Shown here piece by piece: positions 24,201 to 34,036 of a DNA stretch of 64,000 nucleotides. Numbering within the stretch: the first letter of the stretch is position 1; each line of letters opens with the position of its first letter. The position numbers and the translations under genes are program-made. The stretch spans positions 39,501,255 to 39,565,254 of the forward strand of contig CM039119.1 in the NCBI GenBank assembly GCA_022036555.1, read 5' to 3'. The stretch comes from Microstegium vimineum. Its lineage: Eukaryota > Streptophyta > Magnoliopsida > Poales > Poaceae. The notes under the pieces are model-generated. The model made no database searches. It saw nothing but the letters and a program-made list of their open reading frames with translations, and was not told the origin of the DNA.

Positions 24201-27200
24201 AGAGGAAAAGACTGAAACGGTCACCATTTCTGATGTACACCCCCTCGGGGAAATCATCCGGTATGGCTCCTTCAATCTGATTCTGCTGTATCTCTATGGC
24301 TTCACCAATTTCATCAACCGGTGCGAAATTGCTCTGCAAAGAAAGCCCAAGATAGTTTTTTGAAACGCATGGCAGGAGCTTTGCCTTTCAATTAAGATAG
24401 AGAAAGAGAGTTTATATACAAGCCTCCAAAAAGGGGTTTATAAAGACCCCAGGAGTGGGAGAAGGTAGAAAAAACAGCCCCAAGTGAAAAAACTGCTAAG
24501 CATAAGTGAAAGCTCTCTTCCTCTGCTCGATGTCTTCCTTGATTCTTGCAACCACTTGTGATACCGTTTCTGCCACGTTGTTGAAAATTCTCCTGTTTCT
24601 CTCTTTCCAAATATTCCAAAATGTATAGATCACTACCCCATTCAGCCGTTTACGTTCAGCCATCGGAACTTTCCTCGCTGCCTCTTCCCACCACACCCTA
24701 ATATGGACGGGGTTGCCCAGGGGCTGTGACTGCAGTGCAATGAAGCTTTCTCTAGAGAGTATTTCGTCCCAAATATCCTTTGCAAATGGGCAGCACAAAC
24801 ATAGATGAATGCTAGTTTCTAAGGGCCCATTGCAAAGGACACAGTGATCATGATGTGACCACCCTCTCTTTTGTAGATTTTGAGCCGTGAGGATTTTGTT
24901 TTGCACTAGAATCCATGCGAAGATCTTGCATTTATTTTCCACTTGTGCTTCCCAAATTAGGTCACTACGGAAGAACCGGAAGGAACCTTTGAATTTGATT
25001 TGATAAGCTGAACGGGTGGAGTAGACCCCATCTGGAGTCCAACACCAGGTGATGGAGTCCCGAATGCCCTGCTGTAGGTGCACGAACTGCATCCGTATCC
25101 AAAGGGACACAAATTCCTCAATGTGGACAGCCGTGGTGATTTTTCCCCTTAGCGAACGTATCCAGTTGTTATTCCCGAGTTCGTGCTGCACCGTTCTGTT
25201 TTTTCTCGAGACAAGTCGAAAGAGGTTTGGGGCTAGGTACCTTGGAGCTTCACCCTCCAACCAGTTATGGTGCCAAAAACGAGTCTTTGCACCATCACCC
25301 AAAATAATTTTGATTGAGGCATTGAAAAGGAGGCGGTCGACATCACTGCACGGAAGTTCTGATCCAAGCCACGGCTTGGAGACCTCCACCCATTCTTGCC
25401 ATAGCCAGCGCAACCGAAGAGCTCTTCCAAATCTATCAAGGTCAAGCACTCCCAAGCCCACCAGATCTTTAGGTCTCGTAACTGTTGGCCAGTTAACTAG
25501 GCAGTGTCCACCATTGGCATTCTCCTCCCCCTTCCAAAGGAACGATCTCCTAATTTTGTCAATCTTCCTCTTAGCCCATGCAGCCAAGGGAAACACTGTG
25601 AGGTGGTAGGTTGGCATGGAGGAGAGGACCGAAGTGACTAGGGTGAGGCGTCCCGCTCTGTTTAACCAACACCCTTTCCAGTTTGGTAACCTTTTTCCAA
25701 TTCGCTCAATGAGAGGTTGCACATGGACCTTTTGAAGCGATCTAGTGTGGAGTTGCAGCCCAAGATATTTGCAAGGGAAGATGCCCCTATTACCGGTGAA
25801 GGGTGAGAGGACTTGGTCTAGGTCAACATTTTCACACCTAATTGGATGCACAGAGCTCTTTTGTAAATTGATGTGGAGTCCAGAGAAGGTGCCAAACGCT
25901 TGGAGGATGGTTTTGATAGCTTCCACGTCCTCTTTTGTCGGGTTTATGAAAATGGCTGCATCATCTGCATACATGGAGGTTCTCCATTTTGCCGTTGTGG
26001 GGGGTAATGGGGTGAGTACTCCCTGTTGGGTTGCCTGGTCAAGCAAGCGCTGTAGTGGATCAATAGCCAGAATGAAGAGCATAGGTGAAAGCGGGTCCCC
26101 CTGTCTGACTCCTCTGGCGTGGCTGAAACTTAGTCCTTGTCGCCCATTAAGCAACACAGTTGAGGAGGACGTGCGGAATAGGATAGAGACCCATTCGCGC
26201 CAGCATGGTTCGAAGCCCAGGGCTTGTAGGATCTCCAGCAAGTATGCCCAATTCACTGTGTCAAATGCTTTGTGGATATCCAATTTCATGAATAAGGATG
26301 ATATCTTTTGCCTATGTAGCTTCCGCACGGCTCCCTGAATATATAGGAAATTATCATGGATGCTTCTCTTTTTTATGAATGCGCTCTGGCAATTGGAAAC
26401 TAGGGAGTCCAGTCGAGGGGCCAATCTGTTAGCTAATAATTTGGAGAAAATTTTCGCAACACTATGGATGAGGCTAATTGGCCTGAAATCTGTCACTCTC
26501 ATTGCATCTTCTTTTTTGGGGAGTAGGACGATGCATGCCGAGTTGAGCCATTCAAATCCTTGAGCGTTCATCGCAAATAAGCTGTTTATGGCAGCCATAA
26601 CATCATCCTTGATAATTTCCCAGCACGCTTTGAAGAAGGCACCTGTGAAGCCATCCGGACCTGGCGCTTTGTCAGAAGGCATGGTATTTATTGTGTTTGT
26701 AACCTCTTCCTGGGAGAAAGGTGCTTCAAGGTCTGAGAGATCATGTGGAGCGTAGCCTAGTGATTGCCAATTGATGGTTGTGAGTCTCGGGACTACGGAG
26801 CCAATATGGTTTTTAAAATAATCCCCTATCACTTTTTCTTTTTCTTGATGACCAATTGCAGCCCCCTGGTCTGTGTGCAGACAATGTATGTAATTCTTTC
26901 TCCGACGTGCGCTAGCTGTGATGTGGAAAAACTTTGTGTTGGCATCTCCACATCGGATGTAGGTGAGCCTTGACCTTTGCCGGATTCTAGATTTTTCAAT
27001 GGCCACAAGCCCCATGCAGCGAGCTTTGAGGCGGCGATGCAGGTCAAGTTCCATATTAGTGAGCAGCCTATGTTCTTGCGCTGCCTCTAATTGCACCAAG
27101 ATTTCTTTCACTATGGCTAGCTGCAGCTTTGTGTCTCCATTTTTTTCCTTTTTCCAACGCTTGATTCCTTTCGCAACACGTGCCATCTTGATGTGTAAAC

Positions 27201-30200
27201 GCTTCATGGGGAGAGCTGAGGTGACCGGTCTATTCCAGATGGCTTGGACAAGTTCCTGAAAGCCCCCCATCTTAGTCCAAAAATTTTCAAATCGGAAGGA
27301 CGTGTTGTGATGGTGATTAAGCTCTCCTTGCAGAAACAAAGGAGTGTGGTCCGACATAAGTGAGTGAAGGGAGTGCAGGAAGCAAGCAGGGAAGATCATT
27401 TCCCACTCTGGGGTGCATAAAAGCCTGTCAATTCTAGTGAGTGTAGGGTTGTCCTGCTGATTACTCCAGGTGAATCGGCGTCCATTTAGTTTGATTTCTT
27501 TGAGTCGCAAATGGTCAATTGCTGCCTTAAAAGCACCCATCAGACGCCGATTTAGATTGGAGTTATTCTTATCTTGCTCCTGGTAAATGAGATTAAAATC
27601 ACCCAAGATTAGCCATCTACTGTGCTCCGGTGGTGGAATGCTCTTCACTTCCTGAAGGAACTGGAGCTTGGCTGCATCCCCTTGAGGACCGTAGACTGCT
27701 GTGATTTTCCACTGTATCCCGTCCGCCCTCATGGTGATTGTCGCCGTTATCATGTTCACAGTTAGCTCGATGTCGGAGAGGTCAAAAAAATCTTCGTTTA
27801 CTGCGAGAAGAATGCCTCCCTGTGTCTGTTTAGCTGGGAGTACAGCAAAGGAGTTAACAAATTTTGTTCCCAATGTGTGGATCACCACATTTTGATCGAG
27901 TAGCTGCATCTTTGTTTCTTGCACACATACAATCGTCGCACCTGTACTTCTGACTAGTTCATTCACATAATCTTGCCTCACACCGTCATTGAGGCCCTTG
28001 ACATTCCAGCTAAGAATTTTGCAGTCATGTTGTGCCATAAAAATAAAGACAGGGTCCCTGATTTACTGAAATGCAATGATGGAGACAAATTGAAGGGTAA
28101 CACAACTTTTCAATCATAGCAGTGGCGATACACGAAGCAGCAGCAAACTGATGAAGCCGACCGAACTGAAGGCCAATGGCTGTCAGCTGATTGATGCAAT
28201 ACAAAAGGTCCCTGCATACAGAAGGTCTGCTACTGTCAACTACTTTGTGATCTTGACCCGGATGAGGAAACGACTGAAGGCCCCTGGCTGTCGCCCCATC
28301 TGGCCAAGATGAACTGAAGCTCAGAGACTCCAAACTGATCCTAACTGTGGAGCTCCTAAAACGTCGGAGGTTTTCTAACATTGGTACAGTCTTGTTGCCC
28401 TTGATGAACACAGGTTTTTAGGCCTGTGCAGTAGCTGTTGTAGCTACCATATCAATGCCAGATAAGACTGTCAAGGCCTTGATGACATCCTCCGTGAGCG
28501 GTCCCTGGATCAGGCTGAAGTAGCGCAGCAGTTGATCGTCGAGGCTGAGTCCTTCCTCGATGATGCCGAGCCTCTTCATGAGGACTTGGCGGGCTTTTGC
28601 TTGGGCGTCGCCCCTGGGCCAGCATCTGGCAGCGATGCATACGCTTCTGCGTGCTGGAGCTGCGGCCTTTCTGCATCGCTGTGGAAGGCTGGCACGGTGC
28701 TGCGGAACCTGCAAGAGGGGTTGGGGCAGGGGGTGAGAGATCCTTGTGACGAAGTTGGCCGCCACCAGCCTTGCAGCAGACGCAACAACATCTACCTCTG
28801 TGGCAGCTTGGTCTGCGCGTGGCGACCAGTGACTAGAAGTCGTGCAGCCACGACGTGAACTGGAGTTGCTTGGTCCCCGTGCTCTACGTCTTGTGTACAT
28901 GCATCCCGAACGAAAGCGCGCGATCTGTCCACCCTCCTGTAGCTGTGCTTCTGAGAGGGACGGGGGGCCAACGCGTGCCCGCCTGCGGTAGATGCAACCT
29001 GGGCGGAAACGACGCTCAACGGGCAGGCTGGAGTGCTGCTGTGCTTCATCCTGAAGTGCCGTGAGGTCGGTGGCAGCATGGTGGAGGATCTGCAAGACAG
29101 GCGAGCATAAGATGGTCGGGGCAGGTGGTGGCGAGACTGGCGCCGCGCTGCACTGAGGCACACTTTCAGGTTGGTGGACCGGTTCAAGAGTCGATGGGGC
29201 AGCAGCAGATGGAGGCGTAGACCCTGACGAAGCTTCCAGCCGATTAGTATCTGCACGCACCTTTGGTGGTTTTGGCGATGGGTGGTGGTGGTTGCCCGTG
29301 CTGTCTCCGAAGTCTGGAGACCTGCAACGCAGACGAGGTGCTGGGGACTCTGAGCGTGGCATCCTCGAGCGTGGCTCCGAGCGTCCCCCCCTGTGATGCC
29401 TGCGGTGCAGCGTCCTTTCCCTGCTGCGCCCGCGAGAGGGGGGCCTGCTGGAGCTGACAATAAGGTGAGCATGATCGGTGGCCGAGACGAGCGGGCGCCG
29501 CTCCACCGAGGCCTGGTGGACGTGCCCAGGACCCTTCACATTGGCGGTGTCGTGCCTCCCTGTAGTCCCTGCATGTTGCACGGGGTGCCGGCGGCCCCCG
29601 TGCACAGGGCTTCGGTGCCGGCGGCTGCCATGCCGGGATGCAGAGCGCTCTCGTTCCCACCCCTTGGGCGTGCGCGACAGGCTGCGGAAGAGGCGCGTGC
29701 TCTAGTTGTCATCTTGTCGCTCGCGGCGCCCATGGCGGTCGTCGTCGTCATCGCCGTCACCGTCATGGCGGTAGTTGCGGACGTCTGCAGGCAGTGGGTC
29801 GAGGCAGTCGCGTGGCACCCTCTCGCCGTCAATGACGCCGTAGCGCCACTTGTAGTCGTGGGGAGGAGGAGCCCACCCATCCCTGCCCGGCGGGTCCTCC
29901 ACCAGATCGAGGTGCACCAGAACTCTGAAGGTGAGGCCGCGACGTCCACGAGTAGGCGGGGCTTCATGGAACTCAACCTTCCTGCTTGACAAGGTGAGCC
30001 AGGTTACCTTTGGGATGTCCGACGGGTTGTGCGCCCAGGCCCAGAGACAGAGGGCCCTGGTGTCCTCGCGGTCCAGCGACGGCTTCTCAACATAGTCGAG
30101 GTCGCAGGCCCTTGCGATGGCCCTCTTGGAGATGTTCTCGTTCCAAGCGTGGAGAGGGATGCCCTCCAAGCATAGCCGGACATGGTACTTGAGGTCGCAG

Positions 30201-31889
30201 CTCTCTCCGTGCGTGACCAGTTGCCATGGCCTGGTGTGGATATCAAGGCTGCCGTAGGGGAACCTTCCCAGGCCCGTGGCTGCATCACGGTGGTGTCGAT
30301 GCTTGAAGTCGACGAAGAAATCCTCGGGGAAGTGCTTGGCGACGGTGACGTCTTCCAGGCGAACTGCAAAGTGGTGGCAGATGGCCTTCTTGATGACTTC
30401 TGGCTCCACCTCCGGGCGATTCTTCCCGAGCCAGGCCACCATTCCATGCGTGGAGAGGCGGTCGTGCTCGCGGTCCATGTCGCCGATGGAGTAAGCGACC
30501 GCTGCGGTCTCCTGGGGACGGACAGAGGGGTCCCCAGGCCTTGCCATCGCAGTTTTCCCGAGCGGGGGGAAATTGCAGTTATCAATTGGAGGAGGGGTTG
30601 TCGGGAGCTGGGGAGCGTGCTGTGTGGAAGATGAAGCTCTATTCCTGCACTCTCTGCTTTTATGTCCCCAATGGCCACAGCTTATGCATCGCACAGGGTC
30701 CCTGCAAACAACAGCAGAGTGGCCACGGGAAAGGCAGCGGAAATATTTACCTCGCATGCGCCTCAGGAGTTCTTCGTTGGGGTGGTAGCGCGTGGATGTG
30801 ACCTTGGTGGTTGAGGGACTTGAATGGGGCGAAATCTTGTACTCAGGGAGTCGCCACCAGCGTTTTGGGCGGACCTTGGACCAGCCAGCTTCATCCGACG
30901 CGAGGAGGGCAGCTGGCGCGCATGAGTGCGCCGCAGTGGCATGCTGGCGCGGGCCGGCAGCCCCAACGGACCCATCTCGGGAAGGAGCTCTGTCATCAAT
31001 ACGGGGCGCAGCGACCTGCTGGGGAAGGATTGAATGCCCGGTGACCAGAGCGCCAGTAGCAGATGCCGGTGCAGAGGATTTAAGGCAGGATTTTGGAGAC
31101 GATTTGCCACAGGCGGAGTAACTCCTCGCAGGACGGGCATTAAGGGGGAAGGCGAACTTCACACGCTTACCGTCTCCCACCTGGTTCGCCGCGCCGGGAG
31201 CAGCAGTGGGCTCGTCGAGCAGGATCTGCGGACCCACTACGACGGATTTGAGGGTGGGGCGACGAGGAGGCACCGCGCAGGTCGACGGGCTTGCAGGCCG
31301 GGGGGTTGACTCGATCTGTGGCTGTGGGGCGTCATTAGCTGAGAGAGCTGTACGAGGAGGTAGGCCGTGGGACGGGAAAGGGCATTGGCGCTCGGTGACG
31401 AGGGCTACGGCCGCCGGCGGCGGAGCTGGGCCCGCAAGCCATGGGAACGGCGGGGGGGTCGGGGTCGGAGCTCCGCCCGCACAGACTCTGGCTCCCTCGT
31501 TGCCACTTTTGGCCAGCTAGCCAGAAAAGCATATAAGAGGCCATTGCATTGGTTTTGTTTAACCTCGGAGGGGTTCAGAGCTCGGTCAGTAAATCTGAAG
31601 GTTGCATCAACCAGCACATCGAGAAATCTCTGCGGCACATCCTTTAGGACCCTAGATGCCCTGTTCATCTTGGACGAAAGATGACCCAGGAGGTCACCAA
31701 GCAAAGGCTTCTGAAAGAAGAGGAGGAGGAACACGTGCGACTAGCACCATCATTAGGATACGCACGGCACAAGAATCACCAGGAGTAAGCTAAGGCAGAG
31801 TAGTGAGCTAGAGAGATGCTGGGAAGCAGACTCACCTTAGAGCTGGTGCCTACTGATGCTGCAGTTCTTGCGCCGGCAGACACGGACAT
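21285..31889 (-). CDS. Carotenoid cleavage dioxygenase copy B (CCD1/zaxinone-synthase-like), 13 exons
   Basis: Enzymes of this family use non-haem iron and oxygen to cut carotenoids or apocarotenoids. Exons, 5' to 3': 31836-31889, 31564-31710, 24225-24333, 23829-24100, 23559-23741, 22948-23026, 22775-22856, 22566-22628, 22335-22473, 21895-22204, 21720-21778, 21490-21645, 21285-21392. They sum to 1761 nt in a single frame: 586 aa plus stop. Iron-ligand histidines are present at about H253 (TAHPK), H302 (LCHDIG), H366 (FHLVNCFEDGDE) and H579 (YGFHGTF). No plastid transit peptide is obvious, suggesting a cytosolic enzyme. Introns obey GT-AG except intron 12, whose donor position reads AC. Without that splice the last histidine would be lost. 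Intron 2 is 7.2 kb because of a LINE. CCD1 versus ZAS subfamily is not settled. Confidence 0.85.
21486..21490 (-). other. Non-canonical donor of CCD copy B intron 12
   Basis: The codon-matched exon end TCACAG is followed by ACAAGT instead of GTAAGT. The nearest GT lies four bases on and would shift the frame into the last exon. The other eleven donors of this gene all read GT. Confidence 0.7.
23106..23140 (+). repeat. Microsatellite (aaag/aagg)n
   Basis: Short run of gaaagaaagaaa turning into ggaaggaaggaagg within intron 5 of CCD copy B. Confidence 0.9.
24496..28038 (-). CDS. LINE ORF2: endonuclease-reverse transcriptase, intact
   Basis: A 1180-residue uninterrupted frame. It would nick genomic DNA and copy LINE RNA at the nick. 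Residues 1-230 form an exonuclease-endonuclease-phosphatase domain: SWNVKGLN near 14, QETKM near 40, GDFNLIY near 144, SDHTPLF near 227. The reverse transcriptase covers about 440-720, with KAPGPDGF, GVRQGDPLSPMLF and the catalytic YADD at about 690-693. A C-terminal cysteine-rich zf-RVT segment (CVLCNGPLETSIH) starts near 1063. Length and order match grass L1 elements. The start MAQHDCKILSWN is the usual one just before the endonuclease fold. No stop or frameshift was found. Confidence 0.95.
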   Translation of the reverse strand: MAQHDCKILSWNVKGLNDGVRQDYVNELVRSTGATIVCVQETKMQLLDQNVVIHTLGTKFVNSFAVLPAKQTQGGILLAVNEDFFDLSDIELTVNMITATITMRADGIQWKITAVYGPQGDAAKLQFLQEVKSIPPPEHSRWLILGDFNLIYQEQDKNNSNLNRRLMGAFKAAIDHLRLKEIKLNGRRFTWSNQQDNPTLTRIDRLLCTPEWEMIFPACFLHSLHSLMSDHTPLFLQGELNHHHNTSFRFENFWTKMGGFQELVQAIWNRPVTSALPMKRLHIKMARVAKGIKRWKKEKNGDTKLQLAIVKEILVQLEAAQEHRLLTNMELDLHRRLKARCMGLVAIEKSRIRQRSRLTYIRCGDANTKFFHITASARRRKNYIHCLHTDQGAAIGHQEKEKVIGDYFKNHIGSVVPRLTTINWQSLGYAPHDLSDLEAPFSQEEVTNTINTMPSDKAPGPDGFTGAFFKACWEIIKDDVMAAINSLFAMNAQGFEWLNSACIVLLPKKEDAMRVTDFRPISLIHSVAKIFSKLLANRLAPRLDSLVSNCQSAFIKKRSIHDNFLYIQGAVRKLHRQKISSLFMKLDIHKAFDTVNWAYLLEILQALGFEPCWREWVSILFRTSSSTVLLNGRQGLSFSHARGVRQGDPLSPMLFILAIDPLQRLLDQATQQGVLTPLPPTTAKWRTSMYADDAAIFINPTKEDVEAIKTILQAFGTFSGLHINLQKSSVHPIRCENVDLDQVLSPFTGNRGIFPCKYLGLQLHTRSLQKVHVQPLIERIGKRLPNWKGCWLNRAGRLTLVTSVLSSMPTYHLTVFPLAAWAKRKIDKIRRSFLWKGEENANGGHCLVNWPTVTRPKDLVGLGVLDLDRFGRALRLRWLWQEWVEVSKPWLGSELPCSDVDRLLFNASIKIILGDGAKTRFWHHNWLEGEAPRYLAPNLFRLVSRKNRTVQHELGNNNWIRSLRGKITTAVHIEEFVSLWIRMQFVHLQQGIRDSITWCWTPDGVYSTRSAYQIKFKGSFRFFRSDLIWEAQVENKCKIFAWILVQNKILTAQNLQKRGWSHHDHCVLCNGPLETSIHLCLCCPFAKDIWDEILSRESFIALQSQPLGNPVHIRVWWEEAARKVPMAERKRLNGVVIYTFWNIWKERNRRIFNNVAETVSQVVARIKEDIEQRKRAFTYA
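28039..28417 (-). other. Inter-ORF spacer of the LINE
   Basis: Between the ORF1 stop and ORF2 start. A 128-codon frame (28025-28411) overlaps the ORF2 start by 14 bases but shows no known domain; it is treated as spacer, though it could bear on how ORF2 is translated. Confidence 0.6.
28418..31273 (-). pseudogene. LINE ORF1 (RNA-binding gag-like protein) with one amber codon
   Basis: The frame runs about 951 codons, broken once by TAG at 29702-29704. The N-terminal part is basic and low-complexity. At about residues 170-215 there is a double zinc knuckle: the first knuckle has Tyr where its first Cys is expected (KYFRCLSRGH), and the second is complete (CISCGHWGHKSREC). A DUF4283-like fold follows (HGMVAWLGKNRPEV to DYVEKP), then an Arg/Ser/Pro-rich region in which the amber codon lies. 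The end, QVLMKRLGIIEEG to LTEDVIKALTVLSG, is the usual tail of grass LINE ORF1. The protein would bind LINE RNA. The start MPPRRPTLK is the first ATG of the frame. Confidence 0.85.
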
Positions 31890-32044
31890 GGACGGTCGAC
31901 CTCCATCTCCATTGGTGCGACAAGACAGAGGCAGAGGCGGAGGCATTCTCGGACTGAATGAATAAGCCGACGCTTTCATTATTATCGTGTCGTGCAAGAA
32001 CCAAGAAGAAGAGCCCGGCCAGGGGACAAATCTGCCTCTCCGAC

Positions 32045-32055
32045 TTATATATAGC
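32045..32055 (-). promoter_or_regulatory. TATA box of CCD copy B
   Basis: The minus strand reads gctatatataag about 155 bp upstream of the MSVSAG start codon, a normal distance for a plant gene. cgtacgt-type palindromes lie a little further upstream (32175-32200). Function is inferred from position. Confidence 0.55.
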
Positions 32056-32140
32056 ATGCGTACCGTAGGTATCGATGCACGCCGGGACAAAAGGCCCAGT
32101 CAGTTGCGAGCCTATCCATCCATACATAAGAAAAAAGGCC

Positions 32141-32270
32141 CATGCCATTTGTTGCTCGAATATCCCCAGCTCAAGTACGTACTGTCGTGTGGACGTACGT
32201 ACTATATAGTAGCAGCTGCCCGGCCTGATGCTCACGTGATTGCTCAACCACGAAAGCGAATACGTTACGG
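32141..32270. repeat. CCD upstream segment, copy 1 of a direct duplication
   Basis: Blocks catgcc, gaatatccccagctcaagta, ccggcctgatgctca and ccacgaaagcgaatacgtta recur in the same order at 43839-43945, beyond the CACTA element. Copy 1 has about 20 bp more between blocks. Confidence 0.75.
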
Positions 32271-32287
32271 GGCCTCCGTCGGCTTCG

Positions 32288-32650
32288 GGCTAGTCTCAAT
32301 GGTAAGTTTCATCTCACAGTTTCTAATACATTAAACTTTGGTATGAAATAAGACTCTCTCTCAGTGTAAAGTTTCATCGCACGGTTTCCTAGCTTATTTT
32401 ACTATGTTTGGGTTTTACTTGGACCATTCTCCATTTATCTCTTCTCTTTTAATGTGATGAAACTACTTGATGACCTCAATGAGGGTTTCACGATGTTTTC
32501 AAGACGTTGAAAACAATGCTAATAAGTTTCATCCTCATGAAACCTTTCCCTTCACTCTCCTATAAGTTTCATACAAAGATTTCTTTTTACTGATGTGACA
32601 CCATATTTAATGTGCATGAAACCTCTCATAAAACTCCATTAAGACTAAGT
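32288..32650. mobile_element. MITE-like element with tagtctcaatgg TIRs
   Basis: The left end gggctagtctcaatggtaag and the reverse complement of the right end (acttagtcttaatggagttt) form an inverted pair. Inside are repeated agtttcat-type motifs in both orientations. It is non-coding, about 360 bp, within the upstream region of CCD copy B. The family name is not assigned. Confidence 0.55.
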
Positions 32651-32923
32651 TCCGCAGCCGCTACCGTCGTCTTCTTAGTTTCCTAGCAACCTCCTCCCGC
32701 ATAGTCACCACCTGCACCGCCGGGTCGCCCACACACTTCAATCGTGTTCGCCGTCGCCTTCCATCTTGGTCGCGACGAGCTAGGGTTCATCGCCGAGGCA
32801 GCGGAACGGAGATGGGAGAATGAGAGAGCGACGGTGGCCTGAGTCTAACGAAGAAAAGAGAGCGACGTCTAACGGAAGAAAGAGAGTGACGGTGGCCAAA
32901 GTCTAACTGAGGAAGGTGAGACT
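32651..32923. other. GC-rich flank left of the CACTA element
   Basis: Contains an agcgacggtggcc-type direct repeat (near 32828 and 32889). No supported gene; open frames here are compositional. Confidence 0.4.
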
Positions 32924-32949
32924 CACTACTACAAAAATCATTTTTGCTG

Positions 32950-33190
32950 CCACGTTGTTTTTTTTTCACAGGCGGTTCACAATTTCATGACGCCAGTACA
33001 AAAAATAGGGTGGACCCAGCAAGAGAACCGCTTGTGTAAAACAATTTACATAAGCGGCTCTCCTATCTCTACCGCCTGTGTAAATACCTGTACACAGACG
33101 GTTTACAATGACAACCGCCTGTGTAAATACAGGTATTTACACAGGCGGTCCTCCTTACCAACCGCTTGTGTTAATGCTGCTATAAATTCC
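32950..33190. repeat. Left subterminal repeat cluster of the CACTA element
   Basis: About seven copies of acaggcggt or its inverse (accgcctgtgtaaat), some back to back, e.g. around 33110-33150 where the inverse and direct forms make a palindrome. Confidence 0.85.
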
Positions 33191-34036
33191 ATTCGTCCAC
33201 CTCCAGACAAGAACAATTACTCCCGTGTTGTTTGCACAGTGGCCGACACAGAAGTGGCGATTCCAAGGGAGGATGTTTTGAACTTCATTTCATGGTGAGA
33301 AACTTCCAAAAGGTTAGTTAGTGTCATTGCCGCCATTTTTTTAGTGATTCTTTGGTTCAATTCTTGTATTGGAGGTGCTCTAAATCTAGGGTTAGGGTTC
33401 ATAGCTAGGGCAAGAGAGAGAGTTTTAGCTATTTTTTTTTGTAAATTCATAGTAAATTGTATCTTGCTCGGATTATAGAAAATAAATACTTTTTAGAATT
33501 CTTGTGAGTAGATCTATGTAATAGAATACTTAGGGTTTATGAATTAATTTAGTAGTTAATGTTTTGTTAATTAGGGTTAGTTATTATTGTCTATACTTAG
33601 GGTTTGTTAAATAGGGTTAGTTATTATTTCATGTAGCTTAGGTTTTTCAATAATTTTTGTTAGTAATTGATGGTTTATTATTTAGGGTTAGATATTTCAT
33701 GTACTTAGGGTTAGTTAATTAATTTAGTTAGTAATTAATGGTTTATTAATTAGGGTTAGTTAGTATTTCATATACTTAGAGTTTGTTAATTAGGGTTTGT
33801 CATTTTTGCTTATACTTAGGGTTTGTTAATCAAGATGCCATCTTCGTTTAATTAATTCTTATAATTATAAAAATGAGTTTAAATAATTATTAAAATTTTT
33901 TATTTTGTAAATTCTGTAAGAGGTAGGTTTTCATATCTATTTAATTGATGGAGGATAGAATCTTAGTTATGAGGGATTATTTTCGTTTTGTTTTTAGAGT
34001 GATATACAATATTTTCCGAACTAATTAGAGATAAAT
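33191..34036 (+). other. AT-rich leader of tnp2
   Basis: Many aattagggttagttatt-like units lie between 33510 and 33840. Their reverse complements recur downstream of tnp2 at 37720-37980. No gene. Confidence 0.6.

Larger units (their letters stand above)
24356..31540 (-). mobile_element. L1-type LINE, nearly full length, in intron 2 of CCD copy B
   Basis: On the minus strand it has a GC-rich 5' region, ORF1 (31273-28418), a spacer of about 380 bp, ORF2 (28038-24496) and a 3' end closing in a short A tail (tttcaaaaaa, 24356-24365) 22 bp from the acceptor of CCD exon 3. It lies in the same transcriptional direction as the host gene. The 5' boundary is approximate and no target duplication was found by eye. 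Only one internal break (an amber codon in ORF1) was seen, so it is either recent or has been preserved. Confidence 0.88.

Noticed and set aside
25049..26338. Plus-strand open frames opposite the LINE
   Set aside because: They are antisense shadows of the 1180-codon ORF2.
32651..32923. Separate host gene first exon next to the CACTA element
   Set aside because: GC-rich and gene-leader-like, but no start, domain or splice site could be supported.
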